A stretch of DNA of 64,000 nt from Maylandia zebra (Eukaryota; Chordata; Actinopteri; Cichliformes; Cichlidae). The stretch lies in NCBI RefSeq assembly GCF_041146795.1, contig NC_135184.1, positions 2,443,967 through 2,507,966 of the forward strand. The letters run 5' to 3'. A program made the position numbers and the translations under genes. This document shows positions 1 through 9,853 of the stretch, in pieces. Below the pieces are notes generated by a model. The model saw only the letters and a program-made list of their open reading frames with translations. It searched no databases and was not told the origin of the DNA. Position 1 is the stretch's first letter, and each line of letters opens with the position of its first letter.

Positions 1-672
1 TTAACCGACTCCGCCCCTTCCTTACTCCCCATGCTGCTGCCATCCTTGTCCAAGGTTTTATTACGTCCCGTATTGATTACTACAATTCCCTCTTATTTGG
101 TCTCCCTAAAAGGTCCCTTCATAAACTCCAACTCCTTCAAAATTCTGCAGCTTGGGTCATAACTCGTACTCCGTTAAGAGCTCATATTACCCCAGTTCTT
201 CAGCAGCTTCACTGGTTTCCCGTAGAAGCCAGGATAAACTTTAAAATCTTACTTCTTACATACAAGTGTATCCATAAATCTGCTCCTTCATATTTGTGTG
301 ACCTGCTCCATATCACCACTGTTTCCCGCCCTCTCAGATCCTCATCTGCTATTCATCTTACTGTTCCATCCCCACGTCTCATCACTATGGGGAACAGAGC
401 TTTCAGTCGCTCTGCTCCTCAGCTCTGGAACTCTCTTCCTCCTGCATTAAGAAATATTGACTCCCTTTCCGTATTTAAGTCACAGCTCAAAACACGTCTG
501 TTTAAACTGGTTTATTCGCTTTAATGCTGATTTCACCTGTTGTCAAGCTCTGTTTTGTAATTTTAACTTATTTTATGTATTTTACTTTTCCTTTTATTAA
601 TTTTGTTCTTTGTAAGATGACCTTGGGTTTCTGAAAGGTGCCCCAAATAAAATGCATTATTATTATTATTAT
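1..672 (+). mobile_element. L2-type LINE, 3' end
   Basis: This is the 3' terminal part of an L2/CR1-type non-LTR retrotransposon, cut by the window edge. The reading frame runs to a stop near 524 and shows the typical L2 reverse-transcriptase C-terminal tail ([19 protein letters not shown]). A short 3' UTR and a TTA-repeat tail follow. It is almost base-for-base the same as 59671-60345, so it belongs to the duplicated cassette rather than being an independent insertion. Only scattered substitutions separate the copies. Confidence 0.85.
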
Positions 673-1575
673 TTATATTTACATAACAGACCTGGCATCA
701 CGTCCGTGAAACTGAAAATTCCCCTTTTCTGCTCCTGTACATAAAATTAAAAAAATCAATGCTAGCACTTCCACCTGATTTTAAACTTAATCATGAAACA
801 TAACCTGCAACTCAACTTTCACTGTTTCTTCTTTCAGATGCAGGCTCAGTGCTTGAGAGCAAAAATTAGATTTAAAAACTTTATTCAGTCTCATTCTACA
901 TACAAACCTCATATCAAGACGTCAGCAAGTACAGTGCAGCAGAAGTATCCTGTTTTAGGATCAGATATTAATGCTTGTAGAACAATAAAATTGGTGTAAA
1001 ATAGTTTACTGCCAACAGAAAAAAATATAAAATCAGAGAGATTAATAATAACTCAGTATAAAATCCAGATTGGTGTAAAAAACACAGCAAGTGCAGAAAA
1101 GATGAGAGAAGGAGAAATGTTCAGTGCATCATGGGAATCCCTCAGCAGCCTAAGCCTATAGCAGCATAACAGAGGGAGGATTCAGGGTCACCTGATCCAG
1201 TCCTGACTATATGCTTTAGCAAAAAGGATGATGTCATCCTGTATTGAGTGTAGACACAGCCAAATATTTAATGCTGACACAAAGCTGACTGACTGCCATT
1301 AATAACTACATTTTAAGCAGACTAAACAGAAGCCTTTAAATTCCAGTTGCATTATACATGTCAGGTGTTTCATTCCAGACCTCAAATGTTGACCTAGATC
1401 AAAAATTCAGAATCAACTGAATCAGTTAATGAAGAATCCATGTGCATTAAAGAAAAGAGAAGAAGAGACAGTCATGTTGATATGAACATTAGAGAAACAC
1501 ATCATGGAGCTGAAATATGATCCTGCTTCCTCATTTGGACTCATTCACCTCAGCTGACACGTTCAACAGCAGACA
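673..1575. other. J1 upstream flank (type alpha), no gene seen
   Basis: AT-rich non-coding sequence between the L2 tail and the J1 recombination signal. It is nearly identical to 60346-61243 upstream of J4 and unrelated to the flanks of J2 and J3 until about 1449. From there a block starting AAGAAAAGAGAAGAAGAGAC is shared by all four J segments. Short open frames here have no coding support. Confidence 0.6.
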
Positions 1576-1603
1576 GGTTTTTGTAGCAGTCTGTCTCACT
1601 GTG
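1576..1603 (+). other. 12-RSS of TRGJ1
   Basis: Recombination signal 5' of J1: nonamer GGTTTTTGT (1576-1584), 12-bp spacer (1585-1596) and heptamer CACTGTG (1597-1603). Nonamer and heptamer read as the reverse complement of the V-side signal, as expected for a J. The 12-bp spacer pairs with the 22/23-bp V signals under the 12/23 rule. The same signal occurs at all four J segments. Confidence 0.95.
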
Positions 1604-1643
1604 GGATACATCTTTGGCTCTGGAACTAAACTCTATGTAACAG
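1604..1643 (+). CDS. trgj: TCR gamma J segment 1
   Basis: Forty-nucleotide joining segment encoding GYIFGSGTKLYVT plus one base. The F-G-S-G core and T-K-L tail are typical of TCR gamma J segments. It starts directly after the RSS heptamer and ends at a splice donor (CAG|GTAAGA), leaving phase 1 as needed for the C1 exon that begins at 3012. It is identical to J4 (61272-61311) and five to four residues shorter than J2 and J3. Recombination with an upstream V (the cluster 1 V is outside the window) would give a complete VJ exon. Confidence 0.93.
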
Positions 1644-3011
1644 GTAAGAACAAAGAATTTTCCTTCAGTTGTTTTATTGTAGAAGCTGAAAATGTGTTTA
1701 AAGTCAGTTTGTGCTGCTTCAGGCTTTACATGTTAGTTTTTCATCATTAGTAGAGAATTCATCTGCAGCCATTGTTACATAAGAAAAGCTCAATAATCTC
1801 TGAAAACATGTTGAAATCTCACTGAACAACTAAAGTTATTCTTTATTTCTGCAAATATTAGTGATGTTACAAATATTTAGGATTTGATCCTCTCAGTGAT
1901 TCTGCTGGTTTTTAACACAAGATCATATTTGATGTTCAAATTAAATTAATATAGATTAACAACAAATATGGTTTCAGGAAATATTTGCTTTATGTTGAGG
2001 AACAAATATTTTTTAATAATCAAACATTCATCTATCTACTTCAAAAATGTTTTCTGGTAAAAATAAATAAAAGTATAAAAACAGATACTGATTAGAAAAC
2101 TCAGAAATGATATGACAGATAAATTTAGGATGAATTTGACATCGTTAAACTCTGATATTTATTTCTGAGATGAAGTCGTGTGTGTGGATTTGTACGTGAC
2201 AATAAAAAGTTAATAATACTTAAATTTTCTAAAATACTTTTCAAGACAAATTTTTATTAAATATATTTTGTCAAATAATTTTTATTTTTATGACTAAAAA
2301 TATCATGAAGTATATTTCATATTATTGAAAACGTTTTATTCAACATTTCAGTTTTAGTGTTTTAAAATAGTTGCTACAGTTTTTTATTTGAATAAAAACA
2401 TAAATTAAAATAATCAGTGTGTTACTTTTCCAATTTTTACACAAAAATATTTAAGAATAAATTAGTCTGAAAGACAAATATGGCCTTTATGGTAAAATAT
2501 ATCAAAGACAAGAAGAATGGAAATTTTATCTGCTGAACTGAATTTTGTGAAATGATATTTAATTTTATTAATAGTACAAAACAATATGAAAAAAGATGAA
2601 TTTATTTTTGGACAGAAGAGGATCTCTGTTAGAACTCGTGTCTAAGGACTAATAAGAAAAATACATTTTCACTTGTATAAAGACAAATGTAAATATTTTA
2701 AAGTTGGACTGAACTAAATTTCTATAAAACAATAAAAAGCAAACACATGACGAATTAAACTGAAATGAATTTAATTTGACTTTAAAATCATGCTGAGTGT
2801 TGCTCATGTGAGCCATGATGACATGAGGTGATGACTGTGTTTGATATGAAGCTGAATCCAGTGTATGTAGTGAACTTTGTGCTGATGAGTAGTTTAGTGA
2901 TCAGAGTCCATGTAGTTTCCAGGATCAGACTGAATGCAGTGCAGTGCTGGAAGCTGCTGCTGACTGTGTGAATGTGTGTCTGTGCTGCTTGTTGCTGCTG
3001 TCAAACTTCAG
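1644..3011 (+). other. J1-C1 intron
   Basis: AT-rich intron between the J1 donor and the C1 acceptor (AAACTTCAG at 3003-3011). I see no gene or clear element in it. The sequence matches the J4-C4 intron most closely, and the J2-C2 intron with a few small differences near 1940-2090. Confidence 0.8.
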
Positions 3012-4047
3012 ATGAGCAGGTAGTGAAGCCCGTGGTGAGCGTGTACCCAGCAGCATCCAGAGCCCACCTGGAGGGGAACAGCTCCCTGCTGTGTGTGGCC
3101 TCAGCCATGTTTCCTCCTCTGGTCCAGTTCTCCTGGAAAAGACAGAAGAAGAACGGCGGAGAAGCGGAGGAGCTGCCCCCTGCTGAGGGAGAGCAGCTGG
3201 AGCTCAGAGAGGCGGGACGCACCATTGCCATCAGGATGGTTGATGGGAGCCATTCTGACACATATAAATACAGCTGCTGGGTGAAGCACGAGGGGGGCAC
3301 AGTGGAGGCCCGAACACAACAAGGTAATGAAGGCTTGGTGACTGTGTTCAGCAGTGATTCAGCTTCATGTGGAGATGCTGTCAAAGAGAGCAGAGCAGCA
3401 GAGGACTGACATTTCTCACTGCAGCTCCAAACATTTGACTCCTTTTCTGTTTCAGAGCTTCCAGCTCCAGCAGCCTCCTGTCCTCCAGAGAGAGAGCCAG
3501 CAGACCTGCCAGCTCTGCAGCCAGCTGACTGTAAGATCACCTGCTGCAAGATCACCTGCTGCCTCTCTGCATGGACAGCTCCAATGTCCAATGAGGCAGC
3601 TGGAACAAGTTTAGGCTCTTAAAGTTGCACTAATTGATCAAATCTTCATCCAACAAGCTCTGATAAAGCCACTGTACACTAGCTGCTCAGCACCAAACAG
3701 CAGACAGACCATAATATGTCAGAGATCAGTTTGTTAGCTGCTTGTGGAGTTCTTCTGCCCCCAAGTGGACACAAACACTACATCAATTCATCCACTTGAA
3801 GAAGAAGCTGTGACTGTTTCTATTTGGACTTTTTCTCCTTGATCTGAGAGGAATAACCCGACTGTCTGTCTGTCTCTTTGTGTCTGTCTGTCCTTCAGTG
3901 TCCTTCCAGTCTCAGTGCAGGGTGAAGCTGCTCTGCCTGCTGTACACAGTGCTGATAGTGAAGAGTCTGGTGTACTGCTGTGGACTCTCTCTGCTGATGA
4001 TGCTCACAAACAAGGGAGCGTCCACCAACTGCACACATGCTGACTGA
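3012..4047 (+). CDS. trgc: TCR gamma constant gene C1
   Basis: Constant region of a TCR gamma chain, which pairs with TCR delta and signals through CD3 at the T-cell surface. Exon 1 (3012-3323) encodes a C1-type Ig domain of about 104 residues with Cys28, Trp42 and Cys89 and an N-S-S glycosylation motif at residue 23. Exon 2 (3456-3530) is a proline-rich connecting peptide with one Cys (SCPPE). Exon 3 (3899-4047) adds another Cys (QSQC), then a membrane span with a central Lys (LLYTVLIVKSLVYCCGL) and a short tail ending CTHAD. All junctions are phase 1 with GT/AG sites. The K-S-L-V-Y membrane motif resembles mammalian TRGC rather than TRBC or Ig light chain. A 15-bp tandem duplication just inside intron 2 is found only in this copy. 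Confidence 0.92.
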
Positions 4048-4337
4048 CTGTTTCCTGCTCGCCTTTTCTCACCATCACATCTCATCAATTCATCTCATTC
4101 ATCACTTTGATCACAAATGTTAGTTATGATGTGTTGAGCTTATTTTGCCTTTTTCTTCAACAGTTAGAAGATCGTCTGAAATAAATACATCTTTACATGT
4201 ATTGTTGCTCTGAGTTAGAATTCTTTTTGTGCTTATTGTGACTTTTATTGTAGTAACAAAAACCATCAGGAATATTTTTATCACAAGTTTTTGTTTGATT
4301 TTCAAATGTCAAACAGTGTAGTTGTGTTTGTGTGAAC

Positions 4338-4343
4338 AATAAA
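4338..4343 (+). terminator. Polyadenylation signal of C1
   Basis: AATAAA about 290 bases after the C1 stop, conserved at the same distance in C2 (23144) and C3 (46558). A second AATAAA at about 4179 is an alternative. Confidence 0.6.
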
Positions 4344-4430
4344 GATTTGAAGATGAAGAGTTTGATTCTACTTTCATTGTGTGATCAACAACAACCCGTG
4401 TGAGTGAAGCACAAACTGACTGTATCCAAA

Positions 4431-4594
4431 CTTGCTCTCCTGCAGCAGACGGGCTGTGTGGGTTTCTGCTCTGCAGCCTCCACACCGTTAGCTGTGGCTT
4501 TCACTTTAATAACACAATGACAGTTACAAGCAGGAACTCTGCTTCAAGAATGATTCCAGGAAGGATCTGTGTTCTTCACCTGTGAGAGAAACAG
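4431..4594. promoter_or_regulatory. Conserved block downstream of C1, candidate TRG enhancer
   Basis: About 160 bp of non-coding sequence repeated downstream of all four C genes. It holds a Myb-type site CCGTTA (4485-4490; reverse TAACGG), a RUNX/CBF-type TGTGGC three bases later (4493-4498), a second Myb-type CAGTTA (4521-4526) and a GTGTGGG element near 4457. Neighbouring Myb and CBF sites are known in mammalian TCR gamma and delta enhancers. The copy beside C4 (63654-63812) keeps this block although the sequence on both sides has changed. The enhancer role is inference. Confidence 0.5.
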
Positions 4595-6000
4595 CTCAAA
4601 TCCTCAACTCACAGCTGACAAATGAACTTTAATGGACTCAAAGGAGAGACCATGAAGCCCCTGCAGTCTGCTCAGCTCCCATTTTATTACCTGAGCTGAG
4701 TTTTTCATTCTGGATATCACACACGTAAGAACAGATCAAGTCTGAACAGCAAATGTTGGAGAATCATTTTGAAGTCTTGCTAAATGTCCTTATTATTACA
4801 AAAACTACTGAATGATTCAGAAAATCCTTTCCAACAAGCAGAAATATGCAAACAAAGTAGAAACAAGGCAACATGAGTCATTCAGATGCAGATAACATAT
4901 TCTCCTTATTGTGAAGAACACAGTCATGAAATCTTTCTGTGTGTCATTCATTGAGTTGAAGTGCCTAATAGAAGAGGAAGAGCAGCAATAATCAATGATA
5001 GCTGAGACATTGAGAACATGGCTGTATGCCTGCTATCATAACAGCAAACAAAGCACACAAACAGCAAACACACAATAATGTGCTCGCAGCTTGTTGTGTG
5101 TTGTGTCATTTTTGACATTTCATGAAGTCACAAAAATGTGTGCGACTCATTAAAGGAGTGTGTACGTGTCAGTCAGTGCTCTGTATTCATGTGTTCACCT
5201 CATTAAAGTCACTCAGACACTTTTCTCCTCCAAACTTACAGCACAGCTTCATATTTCACTGACTGATTCTTTCATTACATCCATTAAGGGTCACACAGTG
5301 AAATTAGTGCAAACTTACAAATGTGTTGCAACAATTTTGGCCTCCAAACTGAACTTTGAGACAAACAGTGAAGCTGTGAGCAAAAAGAGGCTCCAGTGTG
5401 TGTCATGGTGGAGGAAACTGTTGTATTCCCACATTCAAAACATGCTGATCTTATTGGATTTGTCCCTCAAAGTCTTTTTCCTCCTTTTTCTCTTCATCCA
5501 AATGTTCTAGCAGGCTGACTGTGAGTCCCTGTTGAACCTGTACAGCAGAAAGTAACAGCAGTCAGCGGCCTCCACTTGACTTCATGACTTCAACGCCTCG
5601 CACAGTCACTTTCACTTTCTTCCTTCTGTCTTTTAGTCCTAAAATGTAGAACAACACCAGATCCAAATATTTGTGTCCTTCACTCACATCTTCAAATGAT
5701 CCCTTCCATATCAGAGATGATACAAAGGCAACATTTGTCTTATTTCTCTTTCAGGAATCAAAAAGTACTTTTGTACTGTTGTGTAAATGTGTGTGTAAAG
5801 GTGGATGACTGCCTGCTGCAGATGAAATCTAACCATGGCTACAAATAAATGAAGCTGACGTGAAACACAGCCCTGTTTTTATTACTGTTTATAGATATTA
5901 GAATTGATGATCATCATTTTAATGATTCTTAAAAAGGCTTTAATGAATCCTTCAGTCTGAAACCAACTTGGAACAAAACACATTAGAAGATGTGGGAAAG
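4595..6000. other. C1-V2 intergenic region
   Basis: Non-coding spacer, nearly identical to 23395-24797 and 46809-48205. It contains a 116-codon open frame (5160-5510) that I do not accept as a gene, because a 14-bp deletion in the third copy shifts its frame. No RNA gene or mobile element recognised. Confidence 0.5.
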
Positions 6001-6004
6001 AACC

Positions 6005-6112
6005 ACAGTGTGCACATATTTAAACACACAACAGAACCACAGTGTGCACATATTTAAACACACAACAGAACCACAGTGTGCACATATTTAAACACACAAC
6101 AGAACCACGTGT
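6005..6112 (+). repeat. 34-bp minisatellite upstream of V2, about 3 units
   Basis: Tandem 34-bp unit (ACCACAGTGTGCACATATTT followed by AAACACACAACAGA). Three units here, five upstream of V3 and six upstream of V4. Each unit contains the string CACAGTG, identical to the consensus RSS heptamer. Confidence 0.9.
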
Positions 6113-6359
6113 GTTTGTTTCAAATAAGATTTCACTGTAAATGTTGTTTAATCTGATTTTATTTTAATCTATTTTATTTACAATGTTTTCTTTAATTTTA
6201 AATGTTTTTTACAGCATAATAATGTTTTATATTTGTATTTTTATTTATAGTTTAGTTATATTTAGTTTGTATATTTAGTGTTTTCATCACAGCTGTTAAA
6301 CCACAGATAACAGTGTGTGTTAGTAAATTCACAGCAACATGAATGTTTCTGAGTGTTTG

Positions 6360-6613
6360 TGCATCATGTGACCCAGATTTTTGGATCTGCTGTCAGATTG
6401 AAATGAAGACGATGAAACCACAGCAGCTTCAGCTGAGCTGTCAATCAGCAGCAGCAGTCTTATCTGTGGGCCGCAGGGGCTGATGGGAGCTTTGAGGACC
6501 TGTTAGAAACCACGTGGCCCTCGTCTGATCTCACAGCTCGTCCTTGTTTGGCCTCAGCTGCATCAGAGCGCCACTTCTCCCCAGGTTCACCAGAGGAAAC
6601 ACCACTGCACAAA
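6360..6613 (+). promoter_or_regulatory. V2 promoter region
   Basis: Region upstream of the V2 start codon, conserved almost unchanged at V3 and V4. It holds an AAACCACAG RUNX-type site (6415-6423), a GATA site fused to a RUNX-type site (TCTTATCTGTGGG, 6458-6470), and AAACCACGTG combining a RUNX core with a CACGTG E-box (6507-6516). GATA3 and RUNX1 are known TCR regulators. No TATA box is evident, and the transcription start is not determined. Confidence 0.55.
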
Positions 6614-7077
6614 ATGCTTTTCCTCCCAGCTGCTGCTCTGTGCTGTCTGTGTTCAGGTGAGTGTTTCCAGCCAATCAGGAGCCAACAAAGTCAACCTGTA
6701 ACAAACACTGTCACACTAACCTTCATCTATCTGTCTGTGTCTCTACAGCACTGGTTACCATGGCAGCAGAACAACTGATTCAGGATGATTTAACATTGAC
6801 CAGGAGAGTTGGACAAAGTGTCTCCTTCAGCTGTGGAGGGATGGAACAGTGTTATGAGACTGAATATGGATTCTGGTACCAGAAGAAAGAAAATGAAACC
6901 TTTAAAGTAATTTTGCGAATTTATACAAATAATTGTGGAGTACACTCTCGCTACGGTCACCCTCAGAAAGAAGATTTCTTAGTTGCCAAAAAGCATAACA
7001 GCTGTGAGTTGAAGTTAGAAAAAGTTAAACCTGATCATTCAGCCACCTACTACTGTAACTGTGTTAAAGTTGATACC
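6614..7077 (+). CDS. trgv: TCR gamma V segment of cluster 2
   Basis: Variable segment of a TCR gamma chain. Leader exon 6614-6656 (MLFLPAAALCCLCS), intron 6657-6748 with GT/AG ends, V exon 6749-7077. The ATG was chosen because the upstream in-frame extension has no ATG. Framework marks are Cys (6832-6834), Trp in FWYQKK (6874-6876), and D-H-S-A-T-Y-Y-C with the second Cys at 7054-7056. There are four extra cysteines: CDR1 (6850), CDR2 (6934), framework 3 (7003), and two residues after the conserved Cys (7060). An N-E-T glycosylation motif lies in framework 2. The frame is open to the RSS, so the segment looks functional. It would join J2 across 13.3 kb, or a more distant J. Confidence 0.92.
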
Positions 7078-7115
7078 CACAGTGAGAAATGATCCCTGCA
7101 GCCTGAACAAAAACC
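7078..7115 (+). other. 22/23-type RSS of V2
   Basis: Heptamer CACAGTG (7078-7084), 22-bp spacer, nonamer ACAAAAACC (7107-7115). The same signal with the same spacer follows V3 and V4. Paired with the 12-bp J signals it gives the V(23)-J(12) arrangement of TRG loci and leaves no need for a D segment. Confidence 0.95.
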
Positions 7116-8054
7116 AACAGATGAACAGATGTCAAACAGTGTCTGTGACAGGAAGAGAGCAGTAAACCACAGCCCAGCTTCACATGTTTCACCTCCATCT
7201 CAGAGTCACAAACATACTGAGCTCAGGGACCATTTTTATTTACTGCTGTCAGAAATTCAATTCGATTTATTTCTGTTTAAACAGATTTTTCATCCTGTTT
7301 TAAGACAGAAACAAGAGGAACAGATGACATCAAACTTCCAAATGTAAACAAATGTATCCTCAGTCCCACAAAAACATTTATTCAAAGTGAAAGAAAAACA
7401 GATTGTGTCAAACTGAGTCAAAGTCCATCCCTCATTCACAGTCTTAATGTTCTCTTCATGAAAACTCTTCCAGCAGCACTTGTTGTTTAACACCTTTCAG
7501 TACATTTAACCAGACACTTGGACTGATGTCAGGTCAGGATCTTGTCCTTCTAGCAGCGGCTCATTAGGACGCTGATTTTGTTGGACACATTTCCATCTAG
7601 TTGGTTCTGAAATTGTCCAAACCCAGCAGGTCATGGCCGCCCTGACCTGGTTGTGTCAGAGGTTTGTTCCCTGAAAAACAGAGCTGCTCCTTCCCACTGT
7701 CTGCAAGTCCTGCTAGTAAGGAAATGTTGTACATTTAGTGTTTCTCTTCATGATGTTGAAAGGTTTTAATTCCCTCTTTGGTTTTAAGTCCTGTTAGTCG
7801 TGCTTTATCCTCACATAGAGAATTTAGGAAACATGTCGTCCTGAACAAGCAGCTTGTATTAAGATATGTGGTCTGAGCCTCCTTCAGCTTTCAGAATAAA
7901 CATGAGTTTTACATGATTTAGTCTCTGACTGAAAGTAAACAGGAAGGAGATGAAAAGCCAACAGAAGTGTCCTGAAAGACAACCTGAGCAAACTGGTGGT
8001 TTTCCTGCAGACTAAGGAAAACTGCAGGGTCAGACCTGCTGCTTCCACCTACAG
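7116..8054. other. V2 downstream region
   Basis: Matches the sequence downstream of V3 up to about 7590 and then diverges. Around 7664-7710 there is a weak resemblance to the L2 3' UTR (CTTCCCACTGTC). No gene recognised. Confidence 0.4.
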
Positions 8055-9241
8055 AGCCTCTGTCAGTGCCCCAGGTCAGCCGTGGTACAATGTAGCTGCT
8101 ATCAGCAGTGAGTGAATGTGTGAATGACTGAATGTAGTGTAAAACGCTTTGGGGTCCACGGGACTAAGTAACAGAGATGGGCAGTAACGCGTTACTTGTA
8201 ACGCGTTACTGTAATCTGATTCCTTTTTTCAAGTAACGAGTAAAGTAAGGGATTACTATTGCAAAATCGGTAATTAGATTACCGTTACTTTCCCGTAGGA
8301 ACGCTGCGTTACTGCGTTACTAAAACCGTGATTTTTTTTGCGAGAATGTCTCATGACAGTGACGTAAGCAAGTGCGACGTTGGTGACAGCAGCTGTGTGC
8401 AGATCAACAATGGATAATATATCGAGTGCGGGAGAGAGTATGAGCGTGCAGCGTTTAAAGTGTGGAAGTACTGACCTTACTTTGAGTTTGATTCCATAAA
8501 AAGTGACAAAAACATTAGTGTCCGCTGTGCGTGGGAAGAAAACTTCTTTTTACAGCGAAAAAAACCCCTAAACTTCCGAGCAAGCACCGAGTAGCTACGA
8601 CGTGATGGGAAACTCACAGAGACACTCGCGCGGATTCTTCAACTGACCGCAGCACACCTACACCAGGGTAACCCTCCGCCTACCCTGCTCCTGCTTTACA
8701 GGTGAAAATAGAGCAAAAGGACCGCTGAGTCTTTGACTTTATTTATTTTCTGCTGTGTTTTACTTGCATCTGTTTGAAAGAGTGAGTGAAAACACAAAAA
8801 ATATTTTATTTTATGTGCTGGAATGTGTAGAAAATAGGTTTAAATGTTAAACTAATTTATTCAAGTCAGAGAATGTTGCATATAATTAAATGTTTTGCTT
8901 GATGCATAAAGTTAAAAGATTAAAACTGATAAAACAAGTTAAAAAAAGAGACTTTTCCATTTGATTACATTTTGTATGATGGATTATGTAGAAAAAGTAG
9001 AATTGAGCTGAAAGATCTATCACTTTATCACCTCTTCAGGTTGTAAATCGTGTTTTTAAAAAGTAACTAAGTAACTAAGTAACTAAGTAATTAATTACTT
9101 TTGAAAATAAGTAATCAGTAAAGTAACGGGATTACTTTTTGGGGGGAGTAATCAGTAATTAGTTACTGATTACTTTTTTCAAGTAACTTGACCAACACTG
9201 CTAAGTAAAGCCCTATACAAATACAGGCCATTTACCATTTA
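8055..9241 (+). mobile_element. AFC-type SINE 3' part, split by a hAT insertion
   Basis: The 3' half of a tRNA-derived SINE of the African cichlid type. Its recognisable parts are the CTCTGTCAGTGCCCCAGG region (8056 on), ACAATGTAGCTGC, AACGCTTTGGGGTC, and after the insertion the tail CCTATACAAATACAGGCCAT (to 9241). The tRNA head is missing. The hAT element at 8172-9200 sits inside it, so the SINE is the older of the two. Confidence 0.8.
8172..9200. mobile_element. Non-autonomous hAT element, copy 1
   Basis: A 1,029-bp DNA transposon without transposase. Ends are CAGAGATGGGCAGTAACG (left) and, reversed, CAGTGTTGGTCAAGTTAC (right). It is flanked by a perfect 8-bp target duplication CTAAGTAA (8164-8171 and 9201-9208), diagnostic of the hAT superfamily. 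The inside is rich in AAGTAACT-type repeats. A second copy lies at 12194-17928. Confidence 0.9.
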
Positions 9242-9778
9242 AGTTGTACTTGATGTCCTCGTCCTGGCTGATGTCCTGGGATTTTCTGCACTACAACCAC
9301 ATTAGTGTTCTTCTTCATGCCACCTTGTGAAGTATACCTCAGCCTCATGTAGCAAAACACCACCACAGCATGATGCTGCTGGCAAAGTGTCATGTGACCT
9401 GGGGGTAGAAAGAGATTGAAGCCCCCCGACCCCCCCGCTGCCACCTGTTATTACAGCTGAGAGGGTGTGGTGACAGGAGGCTAAAATACAGCAATTTTCA
9501 TTTAATATTCTCCAAATATGTTAAAAGCAAATAATCTGGTCTGTAGGAATGCAGGGAGATAAGAAATGTCATCAACTCATCTTTCAAGTGATTCTGAATC
9601 AGAGAAATAGCATCAAGTGTTGTACACTTTGAACACAGAACCATAATTTATATGTGATCTTACTGAAGATTAATTATGCATAATTGCACCATACAGATCA
9701 GAATATTAAATATAAATATGTTTAAGTTAACCAGTTTTATGATCCTGAAAATTAGGCCTCTGAGAGTTTGTCCTTTGA
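9242..9778. other. Unassigned spacer
   Basis: No gene or recognisable element seen. A small C-rich stretch near 9420-9440 is the only compositional feature. Confidence 0.4.
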
Positions 9779-9810
9779 GTGTGTGTGTGTGTGTGTGTTT
9801 GTGTGTGTTA
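9779..9810. repeat. GT microsatellite
   Basis: Run of alternating GT, slightly interrupted, on the + strand. Confidence 0.9.
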
Positions 9811-9853
9811 TGAGACACGCAGGCACCGGTTTCTTCATCTCTGACTTTTATAA

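Noticed and set aside
3012..3323. Ig light-chain or TCR beta constant domain
   Set aside because: The domain alone is similar to light chains, but the following connecting peptide and K-S-L-V-Y membrane exon fit TCR gamma, and no D segment or beta-type membrane sequence is present.
3001..3591. Long antisense open frame across C1 (196 codons), repeated at C2, C3 and shorter at C4
   Set aside because: It is the mirror of GC-rich C exons and runs through introns. It recurs only because the C genes are duplicated, and it shows no domain.
4120..4305. 61-codon minus-strand frame in the C1 3' UTR (also at 22926 and 46340)
   Set aside because: AT-rich, overlaps the 3' UTR and shows no features; repeated only through the cassette duplication.
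5160..5510. 116-codon open frame between C and V, present in three cassettes
   Set aside because: A 14-bp deletion in the third copy changes the frame upstream, the composition is not protein-like, and conservation equals that of the surrounding non-coding DNA.
6548..6613. In-frame N-terminal extension of the V2 leader
   Set aside because: It has no ATG, precedes a good signal peptide at 6614, and is promoter or 5' UTR sequence conserved with the other V genes.
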